Positions 45,166 through 53,353 of a stretch of 64,000 nucleotides of DNA are shown in pieces. Each line of letters starts with the position of its first letter. Position 1 is the stretch's first letter. The stretch is from contig NZ_LR134338.1 in NCBI RefSeq assembly GCF_900637055.1, positions 1,496,001-1,560,000 on the forward strand. The letters run 5' to 3'. The notes under the pieces were generated by a model. The model searched no databases, was not told the DNA's origin, and worked only from the letters and a program-made list of their open reading frames with translations. Source of the DNA: Brevibacillus brevis. Lineage in GTDB: Bacteria; Bacillota; Bacilli; Brevibacillales; Brevibacillaceae. Both the position numbers and the translations under genes were made by a program.

Positions 45166-45237
45166 ATGGTAGCCATCAAATTTGTTCAGAGTGTCGTAGT
45201 CGGGGTCACAGGAATCCTCCTTTCAAGCGAACAGTAA
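45166..45237 (+). CDS. 23-codon leader peptide upstream of the RsgA-type gene
   Basis: ATG 45166 follows AAAGGAGAGATGTTTT. The peptide starts MVAIKFVQSVVVGVTG and ends LLSSEQ. Codons 14-18 form the 5' arm of a 15-bp stem reaching towards the next gene, and CTCCTTT (45217-45223) can alternatively pair with the leader's own AAAGGAG (45150-45156). The design parallels the leader before the MFS gene at 42934. It is probably a cis-acting regulator rather than a functional peptide. Confidence 0.6.
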   Translation: MVAIKFVQSVVVGVTGILLSSEQ

Positions 45238-45269
45238 TACCGTTCACCAAATGAGGATTCGACTGTGAC
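45205..45269 (+). promoter_or_regulatory. Long stem of a second candidate leader-peptide attenuator
   Basis: GTCACAGGAATCCTC (45205-45219) pairs with GAGGATTC-GA-CTGTGAC (45253-45269): 15 pairs with a two-base bulge. The leader stop lies in the loop, which also holds a small GAAC/GTTC hairpin. A further short stem TGGCT-GAT-AGCCA follows at 45276-45288. The downstream ribosome site AGGGGGAA lies at about 45306. Confidence 0.6.
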
Positions 45270-45319
45270 TGGTTCTGGCTGATAGCCATATATTTAACCA
45301 ATTGCAGGGGGAATCCGCA

Positions 45320-46405
45320 GTGAATCAACTAACCAATCAACAAGTATTGCAATCTATGGGCTGGAATGAGTATTTTGCTAATCATTTTGCCCCTTATGCC
45401 GAGCAAGGCTACAGTGTGGGACGTATCACACTCGAACATAAACGTATTTATCGTCTGTGGAGTGAGCATGGCGAACTCTTGGGCGAAGTAACGGGTAAGC
45501 TTCGTTATGAAGCCATCGGACGAGAAGATTTTCCGGCTGTCGGGGACTGGGTAGTGATCAGTGCCCGCCCAGAGGAAAAGAAAGCCTCCATCCACGGACT
45601 TCTTCCACGTAAGAGCAAGTTTTCCCGCAAAGTAGCTGGGGATACTGTGGAAGAGCAGATTGTGGCGGCTAACGTCGATACCGTTTTTCTCGTGAATTCC
45701 TTAAATAATGATTTAAATCTACGCAGGATGGAACGTTATCTCATTCTTGCGTGGGAAAGTGGAGCCAATCCGGTGATCGTGCTTTCCAAAGCAGATTTGT
45801 GTGACGATCTGGATGCATGCATGGCAGAGGTAGAATCAGTTGCGATCGGAGTACCTGTTCACGTAGTCAGTGCTGAGCAGGGAGAAGGACTGGATCAGCT
45901 CGCACCGTATTTGGGCGAGGGACAGACGATTGCCTTGATGGGTTCCTCTGGTGTTGGCAAATCCACGTTGATCAATAAATTGAGCGGAGCGGAGATGCAA
46001 AAAGTCAGTGGCGTGCGTGAAGGTGATGACCGTGGCCGCCATACGACGACACATCGCGAACTGTTCCGATTGCCGAGTGGTGCTCTGATGATCGATACAC
46101 CGGGCATGAGGGAGCTGCAGCTCTGGGAGGCAGATGAAGGCTTCCGTGGTGCCTTTGACGATATCGAGTCCATTGCGGAAACATGCCGTTTCAATGATTG
46201 CAAGCATATGCGCGAGCCTGGCTGTGCTGTTCAAGCTGCCATCCATGAAGGGTCATTGGAAAAGGCACGCTTTGACAGTTACCTGAAGCTTCAACGCGAA
46301 TTGGCACATCTGGCACGCAAAGAAGACGCGAGGCTTGCTGCCGCTGAAAGGGATAAATGGAAGAAGATCAACGTTCAAATGCGTCAGAAAAAACCGAAGA
46401 GATAA
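45320..46405 (+). CDS. rsgA: RsgA-type ribosome small-subunit-dependent GTPase (paralogue)
   Basis: The protein has 361 residues from GTG 45320 behind AGGGGGAA. It has an N-terminal OB-like domain, the circularly permuted GTPase motifs VLSKADL, GSSGVGKSTLINKL and DTPGMRELQ, then a C-terminal zinc finger (CRFNDCKH with a later GC). RsgA assists late maturation of the 30S subunit. Many Firmicutes carry a second copy; the classical copy sits in the stk/prkC-rpe region, so this one may be the paralogue. The preceding leader peptide and stem suggest control by translation state. A terminator follows directly. Confidence 0.88.
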   Translation: MNQLTNQQVLQSMGWNEYFANHFAPYAEQGYSVGRITLEHKRIYRLWSEHGELLGEVTGKLRYEAIGREDFPAVGDWVVISARPEEKKASIHGLLPRKSKFSRKVAGDTVEEQIVAANVDTVFLVNSLNNDLNLRRMERYLILAWESGANPVIVLSKADLCDDLDACMAEVESVAIGVPVHVVSAEQGEGLDQLAPYLGEGQTIALMGSSGVGKSTLINKLSGAEMQKVSGVREGDDRGRHTTTHRELFRLPSGALMIDTPGMRELQLWEADEGFRGAFDDIESIAETCRFNDCKHMREPGCAVQAAIHEGSLEKARFDSYLKLQRELAHLARKEDARLAAAERDKWKKINVQMRQKKPKR

Positions 46406-46410
46406 GTGCG

Positions 46411-46440
46411 AGAGCCCTTGAGAAATCAGGGCTCTTTCCT
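46411..46440 (+). terminator. Terminator after the RsgA-type gene
   Basis: AGAGCCCTTGA pairs with TCAGGGCTCT and is followed by TTCCTTT. Confidence 0.85.
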
Positions 46441-46560
46441 TTATTTGTACAAGTAAGCGCTTCCTTTTTCTTTCAAAAATTAACGCTTGCCCACAACGAG
46501 GGAGTTATGATAGATTTGGTCAATACTCGTTATTACACTTCGAAATAAATAGATAGGTAG

Positions 46561-46627
46561 CTCGTATAATTTTGGGAATAAGGCCCAACCGTTTCTACCA
46601 GGTGACCGTAAATCATCTGACTACGAG
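46561..46627 (+). promoter_or_regulatory. Guanine-class purine riboswitch aptamer
   Basis: P1 arms CTCGTA/TACGAG enclose TATAATTTTGGGAATA, GTTTCTACC and ACCGTAAAT, which are the conserved J1/2, J2/3 and L3 segments of purine riboswitches. The discriminating base in GACTACGAG is C (position 74 in xpt numbering), which specifies guanine/hypoxanthine rather than adenine. It should turn off xpt-pbuX when guanine is abundant. Confidence 0.93.
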
Positions 46628-46756
46628 TGAAAGTGTGTCTAGGGTTCCGTCTCTTTCTTTCCTATTCCAATAATAGGGTGAAAGAAAGCTGGTCCGAGCG
46701 ACGCAGGCACTAAGATGTGTCACACCTAAGGGATAAAAGCCCAGAGGGACAGTTTC
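46628..46756 (+). promoter_or_regulatory. ykkC-family riboswitch, PRPP subtype
   Basis: The aptamer shows TCTAGGGTTCCG, CTGGTCCGAGCG and CACACCTAAGGGATAAAAG, the ykkC core. GAGCG and CACACCTAAGG match the PRPP subtype as I remember it rather than guanidine-I. It follows the guanine aptamer by no more than one base and overlaps the 5' arm of the terminator hairpin. This is the arrangement described for tandem guanine-PRPP logic gates. PRPP should promote readthrough. Confidence 0.85.
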
Positions 46757-46811
46757 ACTTGGCGTTGGTTTGTTACGTAGCCCGCTTGTGACACTGTCCG
46801 CTCTGGGCTTT
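46736..46811 (+). terminator. Riboswitch-controlled terminator hairpin before xpt
   Basis: AAAGCCCAGAG and GACAGT (46736-46753) pair with ACTGTC and CTCTGGGCTTT (46793-46811). The 5' arm reuses the AAAAGCCC end of the PRPP aptamer, so ligand binding and termination exclude each other. The tail CTATATTT is only moderately U-rich. Confidence 0.75.
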
Positions 46812-46873
46812 CTATATTTCAGCAGGCCGCAGGTATCAACGTGGCCGGAACCATATCCGAGGAGGAAGAATTG

Positions 46874-47464
46874 ATGAAAGAATTACAAGAGCGCATCGTA
46901 CAGGACGGCAAGGTACTGTCGGCATCCGTTTTGAAGGTGGATGCGTTTTTGAACCACCAGGTAGATCCACAATTGACGATGAAGATCGGGCAGCGGTTTG
47001 CCGAGCTGTTCGCTGGTGAAAACATCACAAAAGTCGTGACGATTGAGGCAAGTGGAATTCATTTTGCTATGGCGACTTCCTTTGCATTGGGTGTTCCCTT
47101 TATCTACGCGAAAAAGAAAAAAGCTGTCACGCTGACAGAGGAAGTATACTCTGCTCCTGTTCATTCCTTTACCCGTCAGGAAACGTATCAAATCAGTGTT
47201 TCCCGTCAGTACTTGTCCAAAGAAGACCGCGTATTGATTGTCGATGACTTCTTGGCTACGGGAGCTGCTCTGGTAGGGCTTACGAATATTGTCAAAGATG
47301 CCGGTGCTCATCTCGTCGGAGTTGGCGCTGTTATTGAAAAAAGCTTCCAGGAAGGCCGCGGTCTCTTGGAGCAAGCTGGCGTACGAATCGAATCATTGGC
47401 ACGTATTGAATCGATGTCACCAGAAGGCATTCACTTTATTGAAGAAGAGCCTGCGCGCGTATAA
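46874..47464 (+). CDS. xpt: Xanthine phosphoribosyltransferase
   Basis: The protein has 196 residues from ATG 46874, preferred over an in-frame GTG at 46841 because GAGGAGGAAG precedes it and MKELQERI aligns with the B. subtilis Xpt start. KVDAFLNHQVDPQL, the PRPP loop VLIVDDFLATGAALVGL and IEKSFQEGRGLL are family hallmarks. It converts xanthine plus PRPP to XMP. It forms an operon with the xanthine permease 32 bp downstream. Control by guanine and by the cosubstrate PRPP is metabolically coherent. Confidence 0.95.
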   Translation: MKELQERIVQDGKVLSASVLKVDAFLNHQVDPQLTMKIGQRFAELFAGENITKVVTIEASGIHFAMATSFALGVPFIYAKKKKAVTLTEEVYSAPVHSFTRQETYQISVSRQYLSKEDRVLIVDDFLATGAALVGLTNIVKDAGAHLVGVGAVIEKSFQEGRGLLEQAGVRIESLARIESMSPEGIHFIEEEPARV

Positions 47465-47496
47465 TCAAAAAATGAATAGGAGGTAAGGGTTCACTC

Positions 47497-48807
47497 ATGC
47501 TAGCCAAACATAAGATTGTTACTTTGGGCTTACAGCACATTCTTGCCATGTATGCAGGAGCCGTCGTCGTACCGTTGATTATCGGTGGTGCTTTGAATCT
47601 GACTCCAACGCAAATCGCTTATTTGATTGCTGCCGACCTTTTCACATGCGGAATCGCGACGCTCTTGCAAGTCCTTGGCACGCGTTATACAGGGATTCGC
47701 CTTCCCGTTGTGCTAGGCTGTACGTTTACAGCAGTAGGACCGATTATCGCGATTGCTTCTACGAGTAATCTAGCGACCGCTTACGGTGCCATTATCGTAT
47801 CGGGTATATTCGTTGTCTTGGCAGCTCCGCTGTTTGGCAAGCTGCTGCGCTTTTTCCCAACCGTGGTACAAGGTTCAGTTGTTACGATCATTGGACTGTC
47901 GCTCATTCCTGTTGCGATGAACAACGCGGCTGGCGGACAAGGCATGCCGGACTTTGGACAACCGCACAATTTGCTTTTGGCTTTAGGAACGTTGGTTATC
48001 ATTTTGCTTATTAATCGTTTCTTTACCGGATTTATTCGTGCGATTTCTGTATTGCTCGGGTTGATTGTCGGTACGGCTGTCGCTTACATGATGGGGATGG
48101 TCAGCTTCGCGAGTGTTGCGGAAGCCTCTTGGTTTAGCGTGGTTGAACCGTTTTACTTCGGTACACCACAGTTCAGTATTGTGGCCATTGTTACCATGAT
48201 TCTTGTCAACATCATCAGCATGGCTGAGTCCACAGGCGTTTACTTTGCACTCGGTAAAGTGACGGATACAAAAGTAACGGATCAAGATGTAGTCAAAGGA
48301 TTGCGCGGGGAAGGGGTCGCCATTGTACTGGGCGGCATTTTCAACGCATTCCCATACACGGCTTTTTCGCAAAACGTCGGTCTGGTTTCCTTGACTGGCA
48401 TTAAATCGCGCGACGTGATGATTGGTGCTGGTGGAATCCTGGTTGTTCTCGGATTATTGCCGAAGCTGGCTGCTTTGACAACGGTCATTCCTAATGCGGT
48501 ATTGGGTGGAGCGATGATCGCCATGTTCGGGATGGTAGTTGCATCTGGTATCAATATTCTTTCGCAGGTTGATCTGAACAAAAACGAAAATCTGCTGATC
48601 GCTGCTTGCAGTATCGCTGTTGGACTAGGCTCTGCTGCGGTTCCGGCAATGTTTGATCAACTGCCTACTTTGGCAAAAATGATGCTGCAAAATGGTATCG
48701 TGACAGGTTCTTTGACCGCAGTCATTTTGAATATTTTGCTCGTTCACACGAATAAAAAAGCATCTCAGACTGCTCCAGCAAATGTAACTGTTTCGGAAGC
48801 GTCTTAA
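47497..48807 (+). CDS. pbuX: Xanthine permease (NCS2 family)
   Basis: This 436-residue permease has about 14 membrane segments. The NCS2 features LGLQHILAMYAGAVVVPLI, MAESTGVYFALG and NAFPYTAFSQNVGL place it with PbuX/UraA-type purine transporters. GGAGGTAAGG precedes ATG. It brings xanthine into the cell for Xpt, encoded just upstream. A terminator follows. Confidence 0.94.
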   Translation: MLAKHKIVTLGLQHILAMYAGAVVVPLIIGGALNLTPTQIAYLIAADLFTCGIATLLQVLGTRYTGIRLPVVLGCTFTAVGPIIAIASTSNLATAYGAIIVSGIFVVLAAPLFGKLLRFFPTVVQGSVVTIIGLSLIPVAMNNAAGGQGMPDFGQPHNLLLALGTLVIILLINRFFTGFIRAISVLLGLIVGTAVAYMMGMVSFASVAEASWFSVVEPFYFGTPQFSIVAIVTMILVNIISMAESTGVYFALGKVTDTKVTDQDVVKGLRGEGVAIVLGGIFNAFPYTAFSQNVGLVSLTGIKSRDVMIGAGGILVVLGLLPKLAALTTVIPNAVLGGAMIAMFGMVVASGINILSQVDLNKNENLLIAACSIAVGLGSAAVPAMFDQLPTLAKMMLQNGIVTGSLTAVILNILLVHTNKKASQTAPANVTVSEAS

Positions 48808-48821
48808 CATCATCAGATAAG

Positions 48822-48864
48822 AACCGCTATTTCCTGGTTAGACAGGGAGTGGCGGTTTTTCTTT
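48822..48864 (+). terminator. Terminator of the xpt-pbuX operon
   Basis: AACCGCTA (48822-48829) pairs with TGGCGGTT (48850-48857), followed by TTTCTTT. Confidence 0.8.
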
Positions 48865-48883
48865 GTAAAGTGGCTGCGGTGGA

Positions 48884-49080
48884 GAGAAGAATATTTCCAG
48901 TCTAGGCTCCAGGCTCCGTCCCTCGGGATGTTTGGACTGCCCGCTCCGAAGGGATTCGCGGGGAAACGCAAAAGTGGTAGCCGCTTCGTAGCTTGGGCAC
49001 GGTTGCGTTTCTGTTGCCCGCGAATCCCTTCTCCGCTCGGTAGGACTGTACAAGTCGCTACGTCTGGAAATATTCTTCTC
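48884..49080. repeat. Giant hairpin element 1 (about 197 bp, nested inverted repeats)
   Basis: The outer arms GAGAAGAATATTTCCAG (48884-48900) and CTGGAAATATTCTTCTC (49064-49080) are a perfect 17-bp inverted repeat. Inside, GAAGGGATTCGCGGG (48948-48962) pairs with 49017-49031, and GAAACGCAA (48963-48971) pairs with TTGCGTTTC (49003-49011). No coding frame with a ribosome site lies inside. It may be a MITE-like repeat or a structured RNA; other genomic copies would decide. Confidence 0.75.
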
Positions 49081-49136
49081 TTGCGTAGCTGATTACATTC
49101 TTCAATCTAGTAAGGCTTTTTAAAACCCTCTTATCG

Positions 49137-49398
49137 GGGAAGCTTGTAGAGGAAACAGGAGAAAACAGCGAAGATCTTTGGGACACCGACCGAGGCGCAA
49201 TGAAAAAAAGAGAAACAAGCTTTTAGCGTCCACCTCTGAGATGCCTCCTGAATAGACCACTTTGGACGCGGGTTTCGCTTTTTTTCATGGAGCCGGGCAG
49301 TCCATCCCACAGGGGGTGGCCCAAGAAGCTGGAGCGTTTTCTCCTGTTTCCTCCCACCACGACAGCTCGAACAAGAGGTTTTTAAAAAAGGCTTCCCC
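49137..49398. repeat. Giant hairpin element 2 (about 262 bp, nested inverted repeats)
   Basis: Ends GGGGAAGC (49137) and GCTTCCCC (49391-49398) bracket three inner pairs. GGAAACAGGAGAAAAC (49151-49166) pairs with 49336-49351, a 17-base arm from 49200 pairs with 49272-49288 with one mismatch, and GCGTCC (49226) pairs with GGACGC (49264). Together with element 1 it fills the pbuX-protease gap. Its nested symmetry exceeds that of a terminator. Confidence 0.75.
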
Positions 49399-49485
49399 AC
49401 TATGACAAGCGTCCAACAGTGCTGGCCAAGTTTTACATACGATGACCATGTAAAGCAAACTTACCTGCAGAAAGGAAGGGGTGCC

Positions 49486-50589
49486 ATGGCAACCTTTCAG
49501 GAAGCGCTCCTGGCCAAGAAGCATTTGCTCAAAAGATGGAAGCGAATGCCGGGCGTAATTGGCATCGGGATTGGCTACGCAAATGGAAAAAACAAAAAAG
49601 GCGGCGCTTGCATTGTGATGTATACCGTTAATGCAAGTGCTGCTGTGAAGAAGAGATGCCCGAGCTGCGTCCTTGTCAAAAGACAGACGGCGACAGCACA
49701 TGTATCCGTTCCTGTTCGAACCGTCATCTCTGGACGGTGCCATTGTCATCCTGCTGTACGACCCTCTGCAACGAATTATCGCAGCAGAATCAGACCTGTG
49801 ATCGCTGGATACAGCATCGGCCACCCAGGGGGGTCCGGAACGGCTGGGTTAATCGTTGCGCGAGGAGGCCAACGGTACGTGTTGAGCAACAATCACGTCC
49901 TGAATCGTAACAATACGAGCGGCTATACCGAGACCATCCAGCCTGGTGGAGCAGACGGTGGTCGTTCAGGGAGAGATCGAGTCGGACGCTTGTATCGGTA
50001 TGTTCGGCTTCGGAGAAATGCAGTGAATCGAATAGATGCGGCGATTAGTATCCCCACTTCAAATCGACTTCTTGCCCCTCGTTATGCAACGGTAGGGAGA
50101 GTACCAGGTGTTATTCGTTCGTATGGCATCGGGCGCAGATTGAAAAAAGTGGGCCGTTCATCAGGGCTGACATGGGGAACGGTTGAATCGATCCACACCG
50201 ATATTGATGTCAGCTACGGGAACTACGGAGGACTGGGGACTATCCGTTTTCGGAATCAGACGGTCATCAGAAGTACGGTTCCCATCTCCTTGCCTGGAGA
50301 TTCCGGCTCTGTTTGGCTGACTGCGGGCAACTACGCTGCAGCTGTGAATTTTGCCGGTTCAGCCAATGGCAGGCTCTCGATTTCGTATCCGGTTGTCTGG
50401 GCCTTGCAAGCGTTTGGCGTCGGGATAGCAAGATCAGCAGGGAGAGTCGGCAGGTCAGTTGCCAAAGCAAAAAGAGTCAAGCGCAACACCGCTCGAACCA
50501 GACCGCTATCTCCCGCAGAGTTAAAACGTGTCCAAACAAAAAAAGCTGCCTCCAAAAGGCAGCCGGGCAAGAAAAAGACGAATAGATAA
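49486..50589 (+). CDS. Trypsin-like serine protease-fold protein
   Basis: The protein has 367 residues from ATG 49486 behind AAAGGAAGGGG; a frame from 49402 begins against the hairpin end and lacks a ribosome site. The core (about 130-330) has the chymotrypsin triad order VLSNNHVLN (His), NRIDAAIS (Asp) and PGDSGSVW (Ser). There is no signal peptide, but the protein is very basic, with a Lys/Arg-rich tail (KKAASKRQPGKKKTNR). MPGVIGIGIGYANGKNK near the N terminus recalls bacterial Nal1-like trypsin proteins. Target unknown. Its last codons contain the terminator of the convergent chemoreceptor gene. Confidence 0.75.
   Translation: MATFQEALLAKKHLLKRWKRMPGVIGIGIGYANGKNKKGGACIVMYTVNASAAVKKRCPSCVLVKRQTATAHVSVPVRTVISGRCHCHPAVRPSATNYRSRIRPVIAGYSIGHPGGSGTAGLIVARGGQRYVLSNNHVLNRNNTSGYTETIQPGGADGGRSGRDRVGRLYRYVRLRRNAVNRIDAAISIPTSNRLLAPRYATVGRVPGVIRSYGIGRRLKKVGRSSGLTWGTVESIHTDIDVSYGNYGGLGTIRFRNQTVIRSTVPISLPGDSGSVWLTAGNYAAAVNFAGSANGRLSISYPVVWALQAFGVGIARSAGRVGRSVAKAKRVKRNTARTRPLSPAELKRVQTKKAASKRQPGKKKTNR
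50538..50563 (-). terminator. Terminator of the chemoreceptor gene, inside a convergent coding region
   Basis: Read on the minus strand, GCTGCCT and AGGCAGC form a stem followed by seven T residues, 32 bp past the chemoreceptor stop. On the plus strand it encodes KKAASKRQ of the protease-fold protein, so one sequence serves both roles. Confidence 0.85.
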
Positions 50590-50594
50590 TAGCT

Positions 50595-52316
50595 TTAGGA
50601 AACTTCTTTGGCTAACTGATCCAGCAGGTGGAGAATGTGTTGTGAGATATCTTCTAGCGCATCAAAAGCAGCTTTTGCTTCCTCTAGTTTTCCTTGCTTG
50701 ACCAAGTGGTAAATCCGCCGAACAGTTTCGTGGAACTGTCGATGAGGCGCAACTAATTGCTTGAAAGAGGGCAAGGTGCTCACGGATGGATTGTTCAGGG
50801 CCTCGTCATACCAAGTCCCCAAGCGGCATTGATGATGGTCGACGAGTTCTTTTTCATCAATGTGGTGATACCCAAGCATGAAGTTGTACAGCCACCATTT
50901 CCATAAGAGATGGTCGGTTTTGACGATTCGCAAGTAATGCTTAGTCTTTAAGTGGCTCGTTTGCGTGATGCTCAGCTTGTGCAGGCTGTTTATGCCGGCG
51001 CCAACATCATAGACGTTTTTACCTGCATTCGAGACGTGCGAAGAGACCTGCTCCATATTCGTCAGGACTTGCGATATGCGCATCGAAATATCATCTGTGG
51101 CAGCCGACTGCTCTTGTGCCAATGCTGCGATATGTCCAGTAGAATGCCCGACAGTCTCAATATTTTGCACAATCTCTCCTAATATTCCAATCGCATCACG
51201 TGTCTGAGTCACTTTATCGTTAAAATGGTCACTCATGAGAGTGGCCGTTTCTTTTACTTGGACAGCTTCATTCTGGACATTGTTCATTGTGGCTGTAATG
51301 CTTTGAACGGATTGTTTGGTCTGTTCAGCGAGCTTTCGCACTTCATCTGCCACGATAGCAAAGCCACGCCCGTGTTCATTGGCACGTGCTGCCTCAATCG
51401 ATGCGTTCAATGCAAGAAGATTGGTTTGATCGGCAATATTGCGTATGACTTGAACAACCTGGGAAACTTCTGCAATGGACGCCATTAACTGAGAGGTTTT
51501 TGTTTGCATCTCTTGGAATTCATCTGCCATGGAAAGAAAGCTGGTCAACGACTCTTGGATAATATCTTTGCCCATCGTCGCTTGCTCGATTGTAGTGGAA
51601 GCACTCTCTGCGACAGAGACGGCTGATTGAGCCACTTTTTGCACAGATTCGCTTAATTGCTCGGCGGCAGATCCCACATTGCCAGCTTCCTCTGTCGTAC
51701 CTTCAAGCGTGTCCAGCACATGCTTGAATTTATCGATCTGAATCACTAACTCCAGAACTTCGCCCAGGCGATCGATGACTTTGTAATCATTGTCCTCCTG
51801 ATACGATTGGAGGACGATTTGCGAATCAAGCGTGATAATCTTGATGAGTGCCAACAGGACGGAAGATAATTCTTGCGGACGTTTCGAATAGGTGTTGACG
51901 ATTGCTGGAATCAAATATTCATAGACCCGCAAGTAAGAGCCCGTATACCATTCGGGCGCAAGTCCAATTTTGCTGTGGACCTCTCCGATTTTTTGGCGCC
52001 CGGCTACATAGGCGTCGTCTAGCTTGGCATGTGGAAGCGATTGCAAATAGTGACGAAAGGATACGGTCAATCGATCAACCGTCGTATGCGTTTCGATGAT
52101 CTGCATAAGATGGGAGTATTGGCGGAGCATGTGGTAATGACGCTCTGTAATAGCCTCTAGGTGTTCTGATAGGAGTGGTTCAATTTGTTTCAACCGATCA
52201 AGGTCTGTCTGATTCATTTGCAAAAAATGAACTTTCGCCTGTAGCTGATCGGGTATTTGGACATCGCTTTTTTGAATTGAGGCGGTAACGGTTTGAGCGC
52301 CACGCTTACCAAACAT
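50595..52316 (-). CDS. HemAT-like globin-coupled chemoreceptor with C-terminal CZB-like domain
   Basis: Residues about 20-185 of this 573-residue soluble receptor are a protoglobin sensor; [18 protein letters not shown] contains the proximal haem His114, as in HemAT. Residues about 200-450 form a methyl-accepting signalling coiled coil with the tip [20 protein letters not shown] that contacts CheA/CheW. Residues about 460-570 ([32 protein letters not shown]) resemble the zinc-binding CZB domain. It should steer motility in response to oxygen and perhaps zinc or oxidant. No membrane segment is seen, so it acts in the cytoplasm. It is monocistronic and has its own terminator. Confidence 0.88.
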   Translation of the reverse strand: MFGKRGAQTVTASIQKSDVQIPDQLQAKVHFLQMNQTDLDRLKQIEPLLSEHLEAITERHYHMLRQYSHLMQIIETHTTVDRLTVSFRHYLQSLPHAKLDDAYVAGRQKIGEVHSKIGLAPEWYTGSYLRVYEYLIPAIVNTYSKRPQELSSVLLALIKIITLDSQIVLQSYQEDNDYKVIDRLGEVLELVIQIDKFKHVLDTLEGTTEEAGNVGSAAEQLSESVQKVAQSAVSVAESASTTIEQATMGKDIIQESLTSFLSMADEFQEMQTKTSQLMASIAEVSQVVQVIRNIADQTNLLALNASIEAARANEHGRGFAIVADEVRKLAEQTKQSVQSITATMNNVQNEAVQVKETATLMSDHFNDKVTQTRDAIGILGEIVQNIETVGHSTGHIAALAQEQSAATDDISMRISQVLTNMEQVSSHVSNAGKNVYDVGAGINSLHKLSITQTSHLKTKHYLRIVKTDHLLWKWWLYNFMLGYHHIDEKELVDHHQCRLGTWYDEALNNPSVSTLPSFKQLVAPHRQFHETVRRIYHLVKQGKLEEAKAAFDALEDISQHILHLLDQLAKEVS

Positions 52317-52470
52317 AAAATCCCTCCATATTTTTACGGAAAACGGGCCTATTCATAGGAAGAATAGGCCATAAGTGCTTTTTAGATTATAGCATTTACG
52401 AATGTAGTTGAATCCTTGGAACTATTGTGAATTTGTGAAAAGTATATTAAGAATTGGGCAACACCACTCA

Positions 52471-52896
52471 TCATTCAAAAAAGGTCATATGATGCTTTTC
52501 GTCCCGATAATAGGCAAGACGGTCCTGGAGCGTCCCTGTATGTAATTCAAACTTATGCCCATCAGGGTCTGTGAAATAAATGGAGCGCTTATCCCGCTCC
52601 GAACGATCCCGTCCATTCAAAATGGTAACGCCATGCTTTTCCAAATGAGCGTACCACTCATCAAATGACTCTTCTGTGATAGTGAAGGCCATGTGTGTAT
52701 AAGAGTGAGCAATTTCATTGCGTGGGATGTCTGATTCCTCATTCAGCGCTAACCAGTAGCCATTCAAGTCAAAGTAAGCCAGCTTGCGACCTCGTACAAG
52801 TGGTTTGGCATGCAGTACATCCCGGTAAAAACAAAAAGATTTTTCCAGATCAGAAACAGAGAAAAGCAAATGATTCAATCCTTGGAGTTGCGGCAA
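52471..52896 (-). CDS. fosB: Metallothiol transferase FosB (fosfomycin resistance)
   Basis: The protein has 141 residues from TTG 52896, chosen because AAAAGGTGGGG lies just upstream and [13 protein letters not shown] aligns with known FosB starts; a longer frame from 52929 lacks a site. Metal ligands are His9, His68 (YTHMAF) and Glu117 (FELHTG). [20 protein letters not shown] is the family signature. It adds bacillithiol or cysteine to fosfomycin using Mg or Mn. It is a chromosomal single gene, typical of Bacillales, with no mobile-element marks. Confidence 0.95.
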   Translation of the reverse strand: MPQLQGLNHLLFSVSDLEKSFCFYRDVLHAKPLVRGRKLAYFDLNGYWLALNEESDIPRNEIAHSYTHMAFTITEESFDEWYAHLEKHGVTILNGRDRSERDKRSIYFTDPDGHKFELHTGTLQDRLAYYRDEKHHMTFFE

Positions 52897-52952
52897 TACG
52901 TTCCCCACCTTTTTAGCAATAATCTTCAACTATTGCTATTGTATGGGGAAAA

Positions 52953-52987
52953 CAGGCAAACCACCAGTATAGTGCGGGTCTGCCTGC
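52953..52987 (-). terminator. Terminator between the 74-residue gene and fosB
   Basis: On the minus strand CAGGCAGACC pairs with GGTTTGCCTG (one G-U pair) and is followed by TTTTCCCC. It ends the small gene upstream of fosB. Confidence 0.65.
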
Positions 52988-52994
52988 ATTTCGT

Positions 52995-53219
52995 TTAAGA
53001 TTTGCTTTGTTGAGCTTGCGCTTGGGTTTGCAGCGTGGATTGCACTTGGGACACCATCGTTTGCGCTTGGGCAATTTCCTGAGAGGCTTGCTTCAAGGCT
53101 TCTTCGGCGAGCTGTGGATTAGCTGCAGATTGCTCGATCGCTTGCGTAATCATATTTTTTGCCAGCGTGGTGGATACCTCTGCTTTTTTAAGCGAGTCGG
53201 TGTTAATTGGGCTAGGCAT
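52995..53219 (-). CDS. Small hypothetical protein, Gln/Ala-rich coiled coil
   Basis: This 74-residue protein follows a perfect AGGAGGTAGACC before ATG, so translation is very likely. It starts MPSPINTDSLKKAEVS and then forms an amphipathic helix rich in Gln and Ala (ALKQASQEIAQAQTMVSQVQ), with no membrane segment or cysteine. I do not recognise a family. The composition resembles small spore or coiled-coil structural proteins, but this is only a resemblance. It lies upstream of fosB with a terminator between. Confidence 0.6.
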   Translation of the reverse strand: MPSPINTDSLKKAEVSTTLAKNMITQAIEQSAANPQLAEEALKQASQEIAQAQTMVSQVQSTLQTQAQAQQSKS

Positions 53220-53353
53220 GGTCTACCTCCTGCGGGTTTTGATGATCCGAACACCGTCTTAATTTGCCCTGTCCGCAACAGATTATGTATATGGATACGC
53301 GTCCAACCGTTTTCCTCCCGTGATGCATAGTCTGACAGGGGGAGGGACGTCAG

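Noticed and set aside
46561..46627. Adenine riboswitch
   Set aside because: The specificity base is C in GACTACGAG, which selects guanine, and the downstream genes are xpt-pbuX.
46628..46756. Guanidine-I riboswitch
   Set aside because: The ykkC core fits, but the GAGCG segment, the tandem guanine aptamer and the xpt target fit the PRPP subtype better; no guanidine exporter gene follows.
48884..49398. Insertion sequence or CRISPR array
   Set aside because: There is no transposase frame, and the repeats are inverted and nested rather than direct and evenly spaced.
49285..49824. 179-codon minus-strand frame overlapping the giant hairpin and protease-fold gene
   Set aside because: There is no start signal. 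Its sequence comes from the hairpin arm and the antisense of a gene with a visible Ser-protease triad.
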